Source: Microbulbifer sp. YPW16 (lineage in GTDB: Bacteria > Pseudomonadota > Gammaproteobacteria > Pseudomonadales > Cellvibrionaceae). Taken from it: DNA of 64,000 bases. The stretch covers positions 496,001 through 560,000 of the forward strand of contig NZ_CP089928.1 of assembly GCF_021290385.1 (NCBI RefSeq). Reading direction: 5' to 3'. The notes beneath the pieces were generated by a model, which made no database searches, was not told where the DNA came from, and was given only the letters and a program-made list of their open reading frames with translations. Shown in pieces: positions 56,481-64,000 of the stretch. A program made the position numbers and the translations under genes. Every line of letters begins with the position of its first letter. The first letter of the stretch is position 1.

Positions 56481-57695
56481 TCAGGCTATTTGTGCCTCAG
56501 GCACATCCTGATCGGCCTCGAGCCTTTGCTGATTGGTCCAGTAGGATACACAGGGTATCTTCGACCGGTCACAACGGTCTTCGTATTTCCTGGCCACGTC
56601 ATTTACCTCAGACAACAACCCTTCTGAGAGCAGGATGGGCTCCAAGCCCATTTCAAGGAAGCAGTCATTTGCCACGAACAGGTCGTTCTCTGCCGCTTCG
56701 TTCCTGGGATTGCTCATATAGTTGATCTCGACACCTGATAACTCCGCCACCAGCCTCGCAAGATCCCTTACTTTGTGGGTTTCCGTCATCTGGTTGAAAA
56801 TCCGCACACGCTCATTGGATGCAGGCTCATTCTCCACTGCAAGACGAATGCAGCGAACGGTATCCCGGATATGAATAAATGCTCTTGTCTGGCCGCCAGT
56901 CCCATGCACAGTGAGCGGGAACCCAACGGCCGCCTGAACAACAAAACGGTTGAGGACGGTGCCGTAATCACCGTCGTAATCAAATCGATTCATAAGTCGA
57001 TCATCGCGGCTGGTTTCTTCCGTGTTGGTACCCCAGACGATGCCCTGGTGCAGGTCGGTAATTCGAAGTTTGTCATTTTTGTTATAGTAGGCAAAAAATA
57101 GCTGGTCCTGAGTCTTGGTCATGTGGTAAATACTGCCGGGGTTCACCGGATACAGGATTTCCTGCTCTACCGTTTCGCCGGCATCGGTCTGAATCCGGAC
57201 ATTGAGATAGCCCTCAGGAATCTTCATTCCGGCGCTGCCATATCCGTAAACACCCATAGTCCCCAGGTGGACGAGATGGATATCAAGGCCGCTCTCGACT
57301 ATCGCAGCCAGGACATTATGTGTAGCGTTCAGGTTGTTATTTACCGTGTAAATCTTATGCTTCGCTGATTTCATGGAATAAGGCGCCGCACGCTGCTCAG
57401 CAAAGTGAATGATGGTCGTCGGCTCAAATTCCAGGACCAGGTCCAGGAAGTCACGGTACTCACTGGCAACATCAATATTGAGGAAGCGGATCTCCCGGCC
57501 ACTGACTTCCCTCCAGGCCGTCAGTCTCTCCTCGACAGGAGAGATAGGCGTCAGGGAGGTGATACCCAACTCATTATCGATATTTCTTCGTGACAGGTTA
57601 TCAACGATAAGAACTTCATGCCCGTGCTCAGACAAATGCAGCGCAGTTGGCCAGCCACAAAAACCGTCACCACCGAGAACTAATACCTTTTTCAT
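56481..57695 (-). CDS. sqdB: UDP-sulfoquinovose synthase (SQD1/SqdB family)
   Basis: This enzyme adds sulfite to UDP-glucose to make UDP-sulfoquinovose, the head-group donor of the sulfolipid SQDG and some glycans. The 404-residue SDR protein starts KVLVLGGDGFCGWPTALHLS, close to plant SQD1. Further SQD1-like motifs are FAEQRAAPYSM, HLGTMGVYG with T146 (T145 in SQD1), Y190-x3-K194, NRFDYDGDYGTVLNRFVVQA and GGQTRAFIHIRDTV. It is cytoplasmic. Conservation is strong enough by eye to prefer this over UDP-glucose epimerase. No sulfolipid synthase (SqdX-like) is seen in the window. Confidence 0.87.
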   Translation of the reverse strand: MKKVLVLGGDGFCGWPTALHLSEHGHEVLIVDNLSRRNIDNELGITSLTPISPVEERLTAWREVSGREIRFLNIDVASEYRDFLDLVLEFEPTTIIHFAEQRAAPYSMKSAKHKIYTVNNNLNATHNVLAAIVESGLDIHLVHLGTMGVYGYGSAGMKIPEGYLNVRIQTDAGETVEQEILYPVNPGSIYHMTKTQDQLFFAYYNKNDKLRITDLHQGIVWGTNTEETSRDDRLMNRFDYDGDYGTVLNRFVVQAAVGFPLTVHGTGGQTRAFIHIRDTVRCIRLAVENEPASNERVRIFNQMTETHKVRDLARLVAELSGVEINYMSNPRNEAAENDLFVANDCFLEMGLEPILLSEGLLSEVNDVARKYEDRCDRSKIPCVSYWTNQQRLEADQDVPEAQIA

Positions 57696-58304
57696 ACCGA
57701 TCCCTACTCAATTTTTTCCAACTGCTAAAGGGGGACGTAACCTAATGAAATAATGGCTAACGCCAGTGCGGCCATTTTTCAAAAAGGGCAGCACCCAAGC
57801 TATTATTCACGTAAGCAGCCCAGAAGCAGATATCAACAATGCCAACAACAGGACAATCCTAGTCCCTTGCTGTTACATTAATATGTAGAAACCATTGCAG
57901 AAATATTTTCAGCGGAAACGAAAACAATATCTCAGGTAATAAACCGGAGGGAGCGGAATAAGCAGTGGGGGATTGATAGCCGTATAGACCGTATGGGACC
58001 ACCTATCGAACAAAGCTAAAGACTGGTTAACCAGGGAAAGGCGACTACTCCCCAAGTCAATAAGAGAGCAGCAAGCAAGAAATCGTCCAGGAGCCCACGA
58101 AGCTGGCCATCGCCACTGCTACGCTCAAAACCGTGGGCTAACACCTGATCAAAGGTATATCCTGGTAAATCCCCCGTCAGCCGAAGCAAGAGGCCTGCTT
58201 AACTACTGGAGAATCGGGTAAATTGGCACCTGAAACGCCAAAACACGAGAGTTTCGTGATCCCCACGCCTCAGGATCAAGCCAGGTGAAATGAGATAGTC
58301 CGGC
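57696..58304. other. 609-bp interval with no intact gene
   Basis: AT-richer than flanking DNA. It holds only a short protein-like frame at 58016-58198 (listed separately). Nothing else supportable was seen; the region upstream of the synthase start should carry its promoter. Confidence 0.5.
58016..58198 (-). pseudogene. Possible remnant of a membrane-protein gene
   Basis: A 60-codon frame without ATG and ending in TAG. It reads as a coherent hydrophobic C-terminus: LLLRLTGDLPGYTFDQVLAH near its start and LLDDFLLAALLLTWGVVAF near its end, with an in-frame stop just upstream of the first codon. Composition is protein-like rather than random. The missing upstream part suggests a decayed gene. 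The family is not recognised. Confidence 0.3.
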
Positions 58305-58994
58305 CTACTTATCCCAGACTACATCACGATAGATTGAGTTTTCCTTCTGGAACCTGGACCAGTGCTGACTGGTGCCTCGAGTATTTGGCAAGCCCAGATG
58401 CACACCCTGGCGCCTGAAAAAGGCCCGCTTTGTAAATACAGACACCTGGGAGACAAACTCTTCCTGTATTTTGTATCCTGGCTCGTCCCCGTAAAGCGAA
58501 TCACATAGCAATGAACGCCAAACACCGGGTCCAGTTACGTTAAACACATTATTCGGCCTGCCTGGATCGGTCAGGTTGGCGTACATCCTGTCAACAAGTT
58601 TCCCAAGCACAGGATGACCTTTTGGAGCGTAGAAAACACCATTAACGATAGTACCATCATGCCATTCACAGACATGAAACTTCTCCGGCTCGTTCTTGAT
58701 AAACGGGGGAATACCTTTCAAGCCAAACTTGGAATCAATATAGCAGCCGCCCAGGGAGTACACGGCTAGCACGCGGAAAATATCAGACTTCATGGCCCAG
58801 GGAATACAGTTTTCGTAGGCCCTGAACCAGGCATCGCCATATTCACGCTTGATGAACCTGGCGGCCATTTTTGCATCGAACCCAAGGAAGTCTAAATCAT
58901 CCTTTTCGTTATAAAATTCTTCATATGAATCGACCTTCCGCTTGAAGAAGCCGACAATTCGACGCAAATCATGTTGAAAAACTATTACATTCAT
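58305..58994 (-). CDS. GT32/capsular-type glycosyltransferase-like protein
   Basis: A 229-residue protein. The segment CIPWAMKSDIFRVLAVYSLG then GCYIDSKFG fits the OCH1/GT32 DXD region (R-x-SD-xx-R...GG-x-YxD), and GPGVWRSLL fits the later substrate segment. The usual second aspartate of DXD is replaced: the sequence is D-S-K. The start ATG 58994 is the first with the family-like lead MNVIVFQHDL; the frame upstream to 59201 has poor protein character. Either a divergent active enzyme or a weakened one. Confidence 0.7.
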   Translation of the reverse strand: MNVIVFQHDLRRIVGFFKRKVDSYEEFYNEKDDLDFLGFDAKMAARFIKREYGDAWFRAYENCIPWAMKSDIFRVLAVYSLGGCYIDSKFGLKGIPPFIKNEPEKFHVCEWHDGTIVNGVFYAPKGHPVLGKLVDRMYANLTDPGRPNNVFNVTGPGVWRSLLCDSLYGDEPGYKIQEEFVSQVSVFTKRAFFRRQGVHLGLPNTRGTSQHWSRFQKENSIYRDVVWDK

Positions 58995-59304
58995 CACTAA
59001 CAACCGTGAGTATGGCCCTTCAAAAAGACCCGATTCCACAGAATGCCGCACGAATCTGCGGCATTCCAGTACAATAACTATAGATCTCCGCCTGGCCACG
59101 CCAGACAACAGGTTTAAGCTCAGGGTTTTCCCTGCAATCCAGAAGCCCAGGGACTCCCTGTAACGCACAACGACAGACCGGCATCCTATACCTATCCACA
59201 ATCATGCGTTGGGGATTGTTACGGGATTATGAAGTGAAAACGCCAGTACTCAGTCGCACCGACCGCAGCCAAGAACTTGACTCTATCTATGCCTTCCCTT
59301 GCCT
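58995..59304. other. 310-bp interval, no supportable gene
   Basis: It lies between the GT32-like start and the next sulfotransferase stop. A minus-strand frame continues from the GT32-like gene, but with an arginine- and cysteine-rich, non-homologous look. No terminator or promoter was confidently seen. Confidence 0.4.
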
Positions 59305-60300
59305 TCAGGTTTGCAGCAACTGCAAGGCCGCCTGACTATTCAAGTCAAGGAACTCACCGATCCGGACTACATCCTGGGCTGCAGTTATCGCCGGCTTGCG
59401 CTCAAAGAGGGCTGCGACGCTAGTAGAGTCCCAGCCCAGGTAACGGTTAAGTTGGCGCTGGAACCGGAAACGTCTGAACCATCCCGATAGCAGACCGGAG
59501 AATACCTCGAACCCCGGGGACTCGGTGAAAACCGGACCCTGCCCATCCAGCATCCCAGCGTCGGCGACAAACTGCCTGAGGCTACCCAGACTCTCTTTGT
59601 CGACCCGCATCCCCTCTTTATTCGCCCACCTGGAGATCTCTGCCAACACAGCACCACCACCAGGGTTGGACGTTTTCTTTACAGCGGGAATCTTATCGTG
59701 CGGGATATCAATCAGTGACAGAAGGTCCTGAACAACATCCAGCCCGCGGTAGTAGTGGCGTATACAGAGCTTTCCATTAAATATCGAAGTTAGCTGTGAA
59801 CAGATGTTCAAGTAGCTCAGGGCACCGCCGCGCCAGACCGGGTAGAATTCATCAAACTTCAGGTGATTCCCCCTTCTCAGGCAAAACTCACGGTAATAGG
59901 AGCGAACGTAATCATAATAGTTACGAAGATACAGGACGCCGCAGACCTCGACACCCTGCGCCCTGAGCATATCACAGAGGGTTAGCAACCCCTTGTGCTC
60001 ACTTGGACGTGACCACGCCTCGCAGGACAGGACTGACACTGGAGCCGGACTGGCCAGGATCTCATGAACCAGGTTTGTATGGTACTTATCGAGATTACGC
60101 TTCCTGCCATCACCGTAAACCAGACAGGCATGGCGTATACCTACGTCCGGCTCTGAGTAATATAGCCCGGCACCGGGGTACAGCACCCCCTCTTCCAGCA
60201 ATTCCTGCGAACGCTGGTAGAGAAAGTTCTGGATACTGGAGGTCCCAGTCTTGAAAGTCCCTACGTGAATAAAGACTTTTTTTGGCTTCCCCTCGGCCAT
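59305..60300 (-). CDS. PAPS-dependent sulfotransferase-like protein (2)
   Basis: A 331-residue protein with the 5'-phosphosulfate loop FIHVGTFKTGTSSIQNF (residues 10-26, K17) and GVLYLRNYYDYVRSYYREF as the 3'-phosphate region. The same fold as the protein at 54200-55153, but a clearly different sequence, so a different acceptor is likely. The start ATG 60300 is preferred over a TTG at 60303. It begins 4 bp after the cytidylyltransferase stop region, in one operon. Confidence 0.83.
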   Translation of the reverse strand: MAEGKPKKVFIHVGTFKTGTSSIQNFLYQRSQELLEEGVLYPGAGLYYSEPDVGIRHACLVYGDGRKRNLDKYHTNLVHEILASPAPVSVLSCEAWSRPSEHKGLLTLCDMLRAQGVEVCGVLYLRNYYDYVRSYYREFCLRRGNHLKFDEFYPVWRGGALSYLNICSQLTSIFNGKLCIRHYYRGLDVVQDLLSLIDIPHDKIPAVKKTSNPGGGAVLAEISRWANKEGMRVDKESLGSLRQFVADAGMLDGQGPVFTESPGFEVFSGLLSGWFRRFRFQRQLNRYLGWDSTSVAALFERKPAITAAQDVVRIGEFLDLNSQAALQLLQT

Positions 60301-60303
60301 CAA

Positions 60304-60762
60304 CTACAACCTTTGTGCGAGCGATATCAGGTGATCACAGACGTTCAGCAGCTCCTGCTTCTTTTCCTGCTTAACTGAAGAAACAAGCTCCTTGATCTCT
60401 GTGGTAGAGATATCCTGGGTCCTGGGAAGATAGATCACCTCAACAATATCTGCCAGGTCATCAAACTTTCCCGCCCAATCATCGCCCATTGCGAATATGG
60501 CAGCTTGCTCCCTGAGGATATCCTCGCGTTTCTGCTCCCAGTTCGATTCCGGGAACACGCTATCCACATAACGGCAGGCCTCCAGCATCTCTTTCCGCTG
60601 GGCATAGCTCATGATGGTACGCTTGCCCTTCAGCTCATTAAACTGATCGGTAGAGCAGCCAACGACCAGGCGATCACCGAGCTTGGCCAACCTCTTCAGT
60701 AGCCGCACATGCCCGACATGGAACAGGTCGAAAGTCCCATAAGTTATAACGGTTCTATTCAT
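60304..60762 (-). CDS. tagD: Glycerol-3-phosphate cytidylyltransferase (TagD-like)
   Basis: A 152-residue nucleotidyltransferase making CDP-glycerol (or a like CDP-alditol) from CTP. The HxGH motif is H15-V-G-H18 in YGTFDLFHVGHVRLLKRL. PESNWEQKREDI, MGDDWAGKFD and LPRTQDISTTEIK match Bacillus TagD nearly residue by residue. The start ATG 60762 has GGAGAA seven bases upstream and overlaps the upstream licD-like stop. CDP-glycerol is the donor used to put glycerol phosphate on polymers; in Gram-negatives this occurs in some capsules. Confidence 0.93.
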   Translation of the reverse strand: MNRTVITYGTFDLFHVGHVRLLKRLAKLGDRLVVGCSTDQFNELKGKRTIMSYAQRKEMLEACRYVDSVFPESNWEQKREDILREQAAIFAMGDDWAGKFDDLADIVEVIYLPRTQDISTTEIKELVSSVKQEKKQELLNVCDHLISLAQRL

Positions 60763-60788
60763 AACAGTATTCTCCGGATCGCCCTGAC

Positions 60789-62282
60789 TCACTGTTTGCC
60801 GTGCTCATTCGCACGAAAGTGCTTGTCAGGCGTGCGCCAGGTCGCGCCATATCGAGCTGCCAGGAATTCCTCAATTTTGGCCGGGACAGAATAAAGGCGG
60901 CCAAAGAAGGGCCTCTCTTCCACCGGCAGCAAAATCGACGCAGGCACGCTGGAGTAATTAACATTGCGCATCGGCAGGAAGATCTCACTCGCCTCGCTAT
61001 AGGCCAGGAAAATATCAACATGTACCTTGTGCACCCTGGAGAAAACCTGGACGAAAGGAAGGTTTTCCCTGCGATTATTGAAGTTAACCTGGGCACGAAA
61101 CCCTGCGGAACCCAATACCGTAACGATATCACGGGCTACTTTCTCAAGGTCACCACACCCCTGACCAGGAATACACAGGAGGTCAATGTCGTCATCATGG
61201 GCAATAAAATCATTATCGCGATAAAAGCCCAAAAGGGTGCCGTAGCACAAGACAATTGGCCAATTGCAATCAGCCAGGGCTTCTGCAACCGCATCAATCG
61301 TATCAAGTAGTGTTTCCCGCGGATAACTGGACAGCGGCCGGGCAAACGTATGCGCTGCGGCAATCAACGGGTGGCCTAACTTTTGCTCGCCTATGACCCT
61401 GGCATCGGCCTCAATTACCTCCAGATGCTCCCGGGAGAGGGCACGACTGGCGATCGAGTAAATCTTGAATGCATCCCTGCGGTAGCCGTGGCACAGCAAC
61501 ATGTCGACCACAAAGCGGGAGGTAAGGAAGCCCATTTCTGAATCGTAGAAACAGAAAACATTCGCGAGCAGATACGCGAGATCCGAGCCCAGAAATTCTA
61601 CGGAATCGGGACAGTCCGAGGGAAACTGGAACTCTGAAAAGAAGGAGTCCAATACCGAGCGCAACTGCCCTGGCCGGTTAACGCCTGCCCGCAGTCCAGA
61701 AACCAGTTTACTGACGCTCGATGGACAGCCTGCAGTCTCCTCAATGCTCCCAATGTTCGCATCCAGCCATGCAAGACGTGAATTCAGGTCTGAGCCATCA
61801 TAGAAGCAGCGCCAGCCTTCCCCACATTTGGCGTTGATCCGTAAGCTCCTGGCTCTTTCCCAGAGACCATCTTTCCTGTTAACCACCCTCAGGGCCTGCA
61901 GAACGATGGGGGATGGGAAGCGAATAACCAGATAAGGCTGTTCCTCCATACGGGTCGAGAAGAAGGCGCTTGAACCGTCAGCAACCGCGACAATATCAAA
62001 AGCCTTATCACCCCGGGCTACAGAGCTCTGCTCAAAAGCCAGGTTGTCATAATCCTGCAACGCCAGCCACTTACCATCCACTTTAAACAGGATATTCGCC
62101 AGGTGCAGGTGATTGACGCCTGCCAGGTCTATCTTGAGCTCAGTAATCCGGTCGCCAATGGGCACTTCAAATGGCATCGACTCGACACCCAACAGCGGGG
62201 GGCCGATATAGGCTTTGCCCCAGGGGTATACATGGCCGCCCTTCCCTTTTCCCAGTACTGAACGAACTAAATCAATAATCAT
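60789..62282 (-). CDS. LicD-family phosphotransferase with N-terminal extension
   Basis: A 497-residue protein. The C-terminal LicD/fukutin-type nucleotidyltransferase domain (about residues 335-480) has the signature CYGTLLGFYRDNDFIAHDDD, then IDLL, with D363-D365 and D367 as metal ligands. Such enzymes move phosphocholine or glycerol/ribitol phosphate to glycans. The first ~160 residues look like a beta-sandwich carbohydrate-binding (discoidin-like) region. Its neighbour makes CDP-glycerol, so glycerol phosphate is the most likely donor group. It ends within the overlap with the tagD start. Confidence 0.85.
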   Translation of the reverse strand: MIIDLVRSVLGKGKGGHVYPWGKAYIGPPLLGVESMPFEVPIGDRITELKIDLAGVNHLHLANILFKVDGKWLALQDYDNLAFEQSSVARGDKAFDIVAVADGSSAFFSTRMEEQPYLVIRFPSPIVLQALRVVNRKDGLWERARSLRINAKCGEGWRCFYDGSDLNSRLAWLDANIGSIEETAGCPSSVSKLVSGLRAGVNRPGQLRSVLDSFFSEFQFPSDCPDSVEFLGSDLAYLLANVFCFYDSEMGFLTSRFVVDMLLCHGYRRDAFKIYSIASRALSREHLEVIEADARVIGEQKLGHPLIAAAHTFARPLSSYPRETLLDTIDAVAEALADCNWPIVLCYGTLLGFYRDNDFIAHDDDIDLLCIPGQGCGDLEKVARDIVTVLGSAGFRAQVNFNNRRENLPFVQVFSRVHKVHVDIFLAYSEASEIFLPMRNVNYSSVPASILLPVEERPFFGRLYSVPAKIEEFLAARYGATWRTPDKHFRANEHGKQ

Positions 62283-62461
62283 AAAAATTCCTGGTTCCCT
62301 GCCCGGGAGCCACGTACAACATCAACACCGAGCCCGCACCAACCAGTAAGCGGCTTGCCGTAACCGGTGTGCACAGCAGCTGTTGGAACCCCTCCTTATA
62401 CAGCACCGGATGCGTCAGGCTGACGACTGGCTGGATATATCAGGGAGCTCTCTTTACGAAT

Positions 62462-63289
62462 CTAGGCCCTTTTCTTATCTTCACTGAGCGCTTCACACCT
62501 GGCACGATAATCTGCCAACAGGGCATCAAAATTATCTGTTTTGTCGACCTTTTTCTCCAGGGAGTCTTTTGCCATCCGGTACAGGGCAAGATCAAAACTA
62601 TTATTTTCAACCAGCAAGTCAAAAACCTCGCCTAGCTCATTGGCGATATAGTTAATATTGCGCTGCTCGCCTTTTACTGCCCGGCCTGTATTCTGGCGCA
62701 AATAACTCAGGTCAATATTCGGGAAGTGCTTGCCCAGTTCCTGCTCGATCACTGTCATTGAGCGATCGAAGTCCTCCACCAGACCGACCAGGGAACCATC
62801 CCCGAATCTTTTCGCAGCACTGGACAGATGGTTGAGACCGACATTTCTTGCATTAGAAACCTTAGGCCCAGAGGCGAGGTACGCAACCTGGTAGTCGCGA
62901 ATCGTACGACCCACCTTAGGTTCCATCCGCCACTGGACGTAATCCTTAAAGCTGTATTTCTTGGCCGCCTTGGCACCGGGTGTTTCGGAATTCTGCTTCC
63001 GTTCGAAGCTGTACACTGAAAGCGCACGCAGCAGGGGGTGCCTCAGGAAGAAAACCGGGAGGGACTTGATACCTTCCAGACCCGATGTGTTACACATATG
63101 ATGGGAGGAGAGAGCCTGAATGCCTGGGTTCTCTTCAAGGAACTCCTGCAGGTACTCGACACCCCTACTTCTCATAGGCATATCGTCGCGATGGTCACAG
63201 AATGCATCACCGAAATAGCGCCGCAAGGCCCAGTCAAAGGTTGTCCCCGCGTTCTTGAAAATATGCCCATGGGTGATCACTAAACGCAT
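62462..63289 (-). CDS. Sulfotransferase-family protein (3)
   Basis: A 275-residue protein with a variant 5'-phosphosulfate loop at the start: ITHGHIFKNAGTTFDWALRR (residues 5-24, K12), as in PF03567-type carbohydrate sulfotransferases that have H-x-PK-GGT. The PVFFLRHPLLRALSVYSFER segment fits the PAPS 3'-phosphate motif (R-P...S). The protein is unrelated in detail to the other two sulfotransferases. The ATG at 63289 is adopted. Acceptor unknown. Confidence 0.8.
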   Translation of the reverse strand: MRLVITHGHIFKNAGTTFDWALRRYFGDAFCDHRDDMPMRSRGVEYLQEFLEENPGIQALSSHHMCNTSGLEGIKSLPVFFLRHPLLRALSVYSFERKQNSETPGAKAAKKYSFKDYVQWRMEPKVGRTIRDYQVAYLASGPKVSNARNVGLNHLSSAAKRFGDGSLVGLVEDFDRSMTVIEQELGKHFPNIDLSYLRQNTGRAVKGEQRNINYIANELGEVFDLLVENNSFDLALYRMAKDSLEKKVDKTDNFDALLADYRARCEALSEDKKRA

Positions 63290-63412
63290 AAAACCACAAT
63301 CCGTTAAATTAACAGCTGCCTGCTATCAAACAGGCCTTCATATCACTCGATATCAACCGCCGGGCTCCCGGTGGACGCTCAGCGAACCTACCGGTTGAAA
63401 TTATTTTCAGAG

Positions 63413-64000
63413 TTAAGCGGTTTCCGCTATACCCTGCTCTTCGGCCATCTGGGACTCGTGCATCTCAATGATGCGCCCCACTACTTTGAGGCCCTCGCGC
63501 AATCGCCCACTCCTGCAATGCCGCTCCAGTTCAGCGAATAGAGTGCACAATCGAATGTGTGACACCACGCCCCCTACGTCCAGGCCTTCCGCGACCGCCC
63601 CGCTTGAAATAAGACGCTCGGCCATCTCCTCCGGAGAGTCGGACGGCCACAAGGAGAAGCCCACCGGCTCAAGCTTCCAGTCGCCCAGTCCCAATAGGGA
63701 TACAGCCTCCCCATTACTAACGGCCAGCTGTTTGAGGACAGGATCGGGGGGAAGTAATTTGAGGGGCAAAGCTCGTACCCGCTCGGAAATCGCAGGAAGT
63801 GCTTCGAGGAAACTATCAAGAAGCTCCTTTTCGTCACTATCGGCCATCAGATACAGGCGTGACAACAGCGACAGGTTCAAGCGGTCCATCAACGTGGGAT
63901 GAACGGAGCAATATTCCTCCACCAGGGCCTGGTCGAAGGTCAGTGGCAGAAGCCGCCGGCGCAAGCCGATAATCGCATCCTGGTCCCGTGCAAAGGCCCA
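63413..64000 (-). CDS. Unknown protein, 5' end beyond the window
   Basis: The frame is open to base 64000; about 195 C-terminal residues are visible. They are helical and leucine/glutamate rich (MDRLNLSLLSRLYLMADSDE, LLDSFLEALPAISERVRALP), with no recognised motif. A TTG at 63964 could start it, but the frame continues unbroken to the edge (WAFARDQDAIIG precedes). It is part of the minus-strand glycan block; role unknown. Confidence 0.55.
   Translation of the reverse strand, partial: WAFARDQDAIIGLRRRLLPLTFDQALVEEYCSVHPTLMDRLNLSLLSRLYLMADSDEKELLDSFLEALPAISERVRALPLKLLPPDPVLKQLAVSNGEAVSLLGLGDWKLEPVGFSLWPSDSPEEMAERLISSGAVAEGLDVGGVVSHIRLCTLFAELERHCRSGRLREGLKVVGRIIEMHESQMAEEQGIAETA

Noticed and set aside
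1-64000. CRISPR arrays, tRNA/rRNA genes, insertion sequences, prophage genes
   Set aside because: I looked for regular repeats, cloverleaf ends, transposase motifs and phage gene strings and found none. Short tRNAs could be missed by eye.

Overview
The window comes from a GC-rich marine-type gammaproteobacterium, most likely a Cellvibrionales member such as Microbulbifer; the genus is a guess. Three things point there: a complete Na+-translocating NADH:quinone reductase (NQR) operon, a backbone gene order that from memory parallels Pseudomonas (sthA, nqr, gap, mfd, nagZ, psrA, lexA, topA, usp, uup, slt, rlmKL, rmf, pyrD, gdhB, moxR), and an SOS box of the enterobacterial/pseudomonad type.

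Layout. 1-9.9 kb (all minus): the truncated transhydrogenase sthA; nqrABCDEF followed by apbE and nqrM, the flavinylation and iron-site maturation genes; and a long-form GAPDH behind a HexR-like operator. 10.2-15.8 kb (plus): mfd, a CsiV-like cell-wall protein and a DUF819 membrane protein. 16-26 kb: a cold-shock protein, an MscS channel, nagZ, psrA with its operator, a LOG-family protein, lexA with two SOS boxes, topA and small conserved unknowns. 26-31 kb: usp, uup and slt. 31-36.4 kb: a signalling patch of glutaredoxin, a double-FHA membrane protein, a PP2C phosphatase, a kinase fused to PEGA-like and FGE-like domains, and an RcsF-like lipoprotein. 36.4-45.6 kb: rlmKL, rmf, pyrD and the 180-kDa-class NAD-glutamate dehydrogenase. 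45.9-53.1 kb: a MoxR/DUF58/DUF4381/BatA/BatB/BatD operon with overlapping stops and starts.

53.4-64 kb is accessory and less GC-rich. It is a surface-glycan cluster with GT2, GT25 and GT32-like glycosyltransferases, three PAPS-type sulfotransferase-like proteins, a UDP-sulfoquinovose synthase, a TagD-type glycerol-3-phosphate cytidylyltransferase and a LicD-type phosphotransferase. Together these predict a polysaccharide or LPS carrying sulfonate, sulfate ester and glycerol-phosphate (or similar) groups. This is the part of the window most likely to hold something undescribed.

No tRNA, rRNA, CRISPR array, insertion sequence or prophage was recognised. All functions are read from sequence motifs and memory of the families; no search was run.
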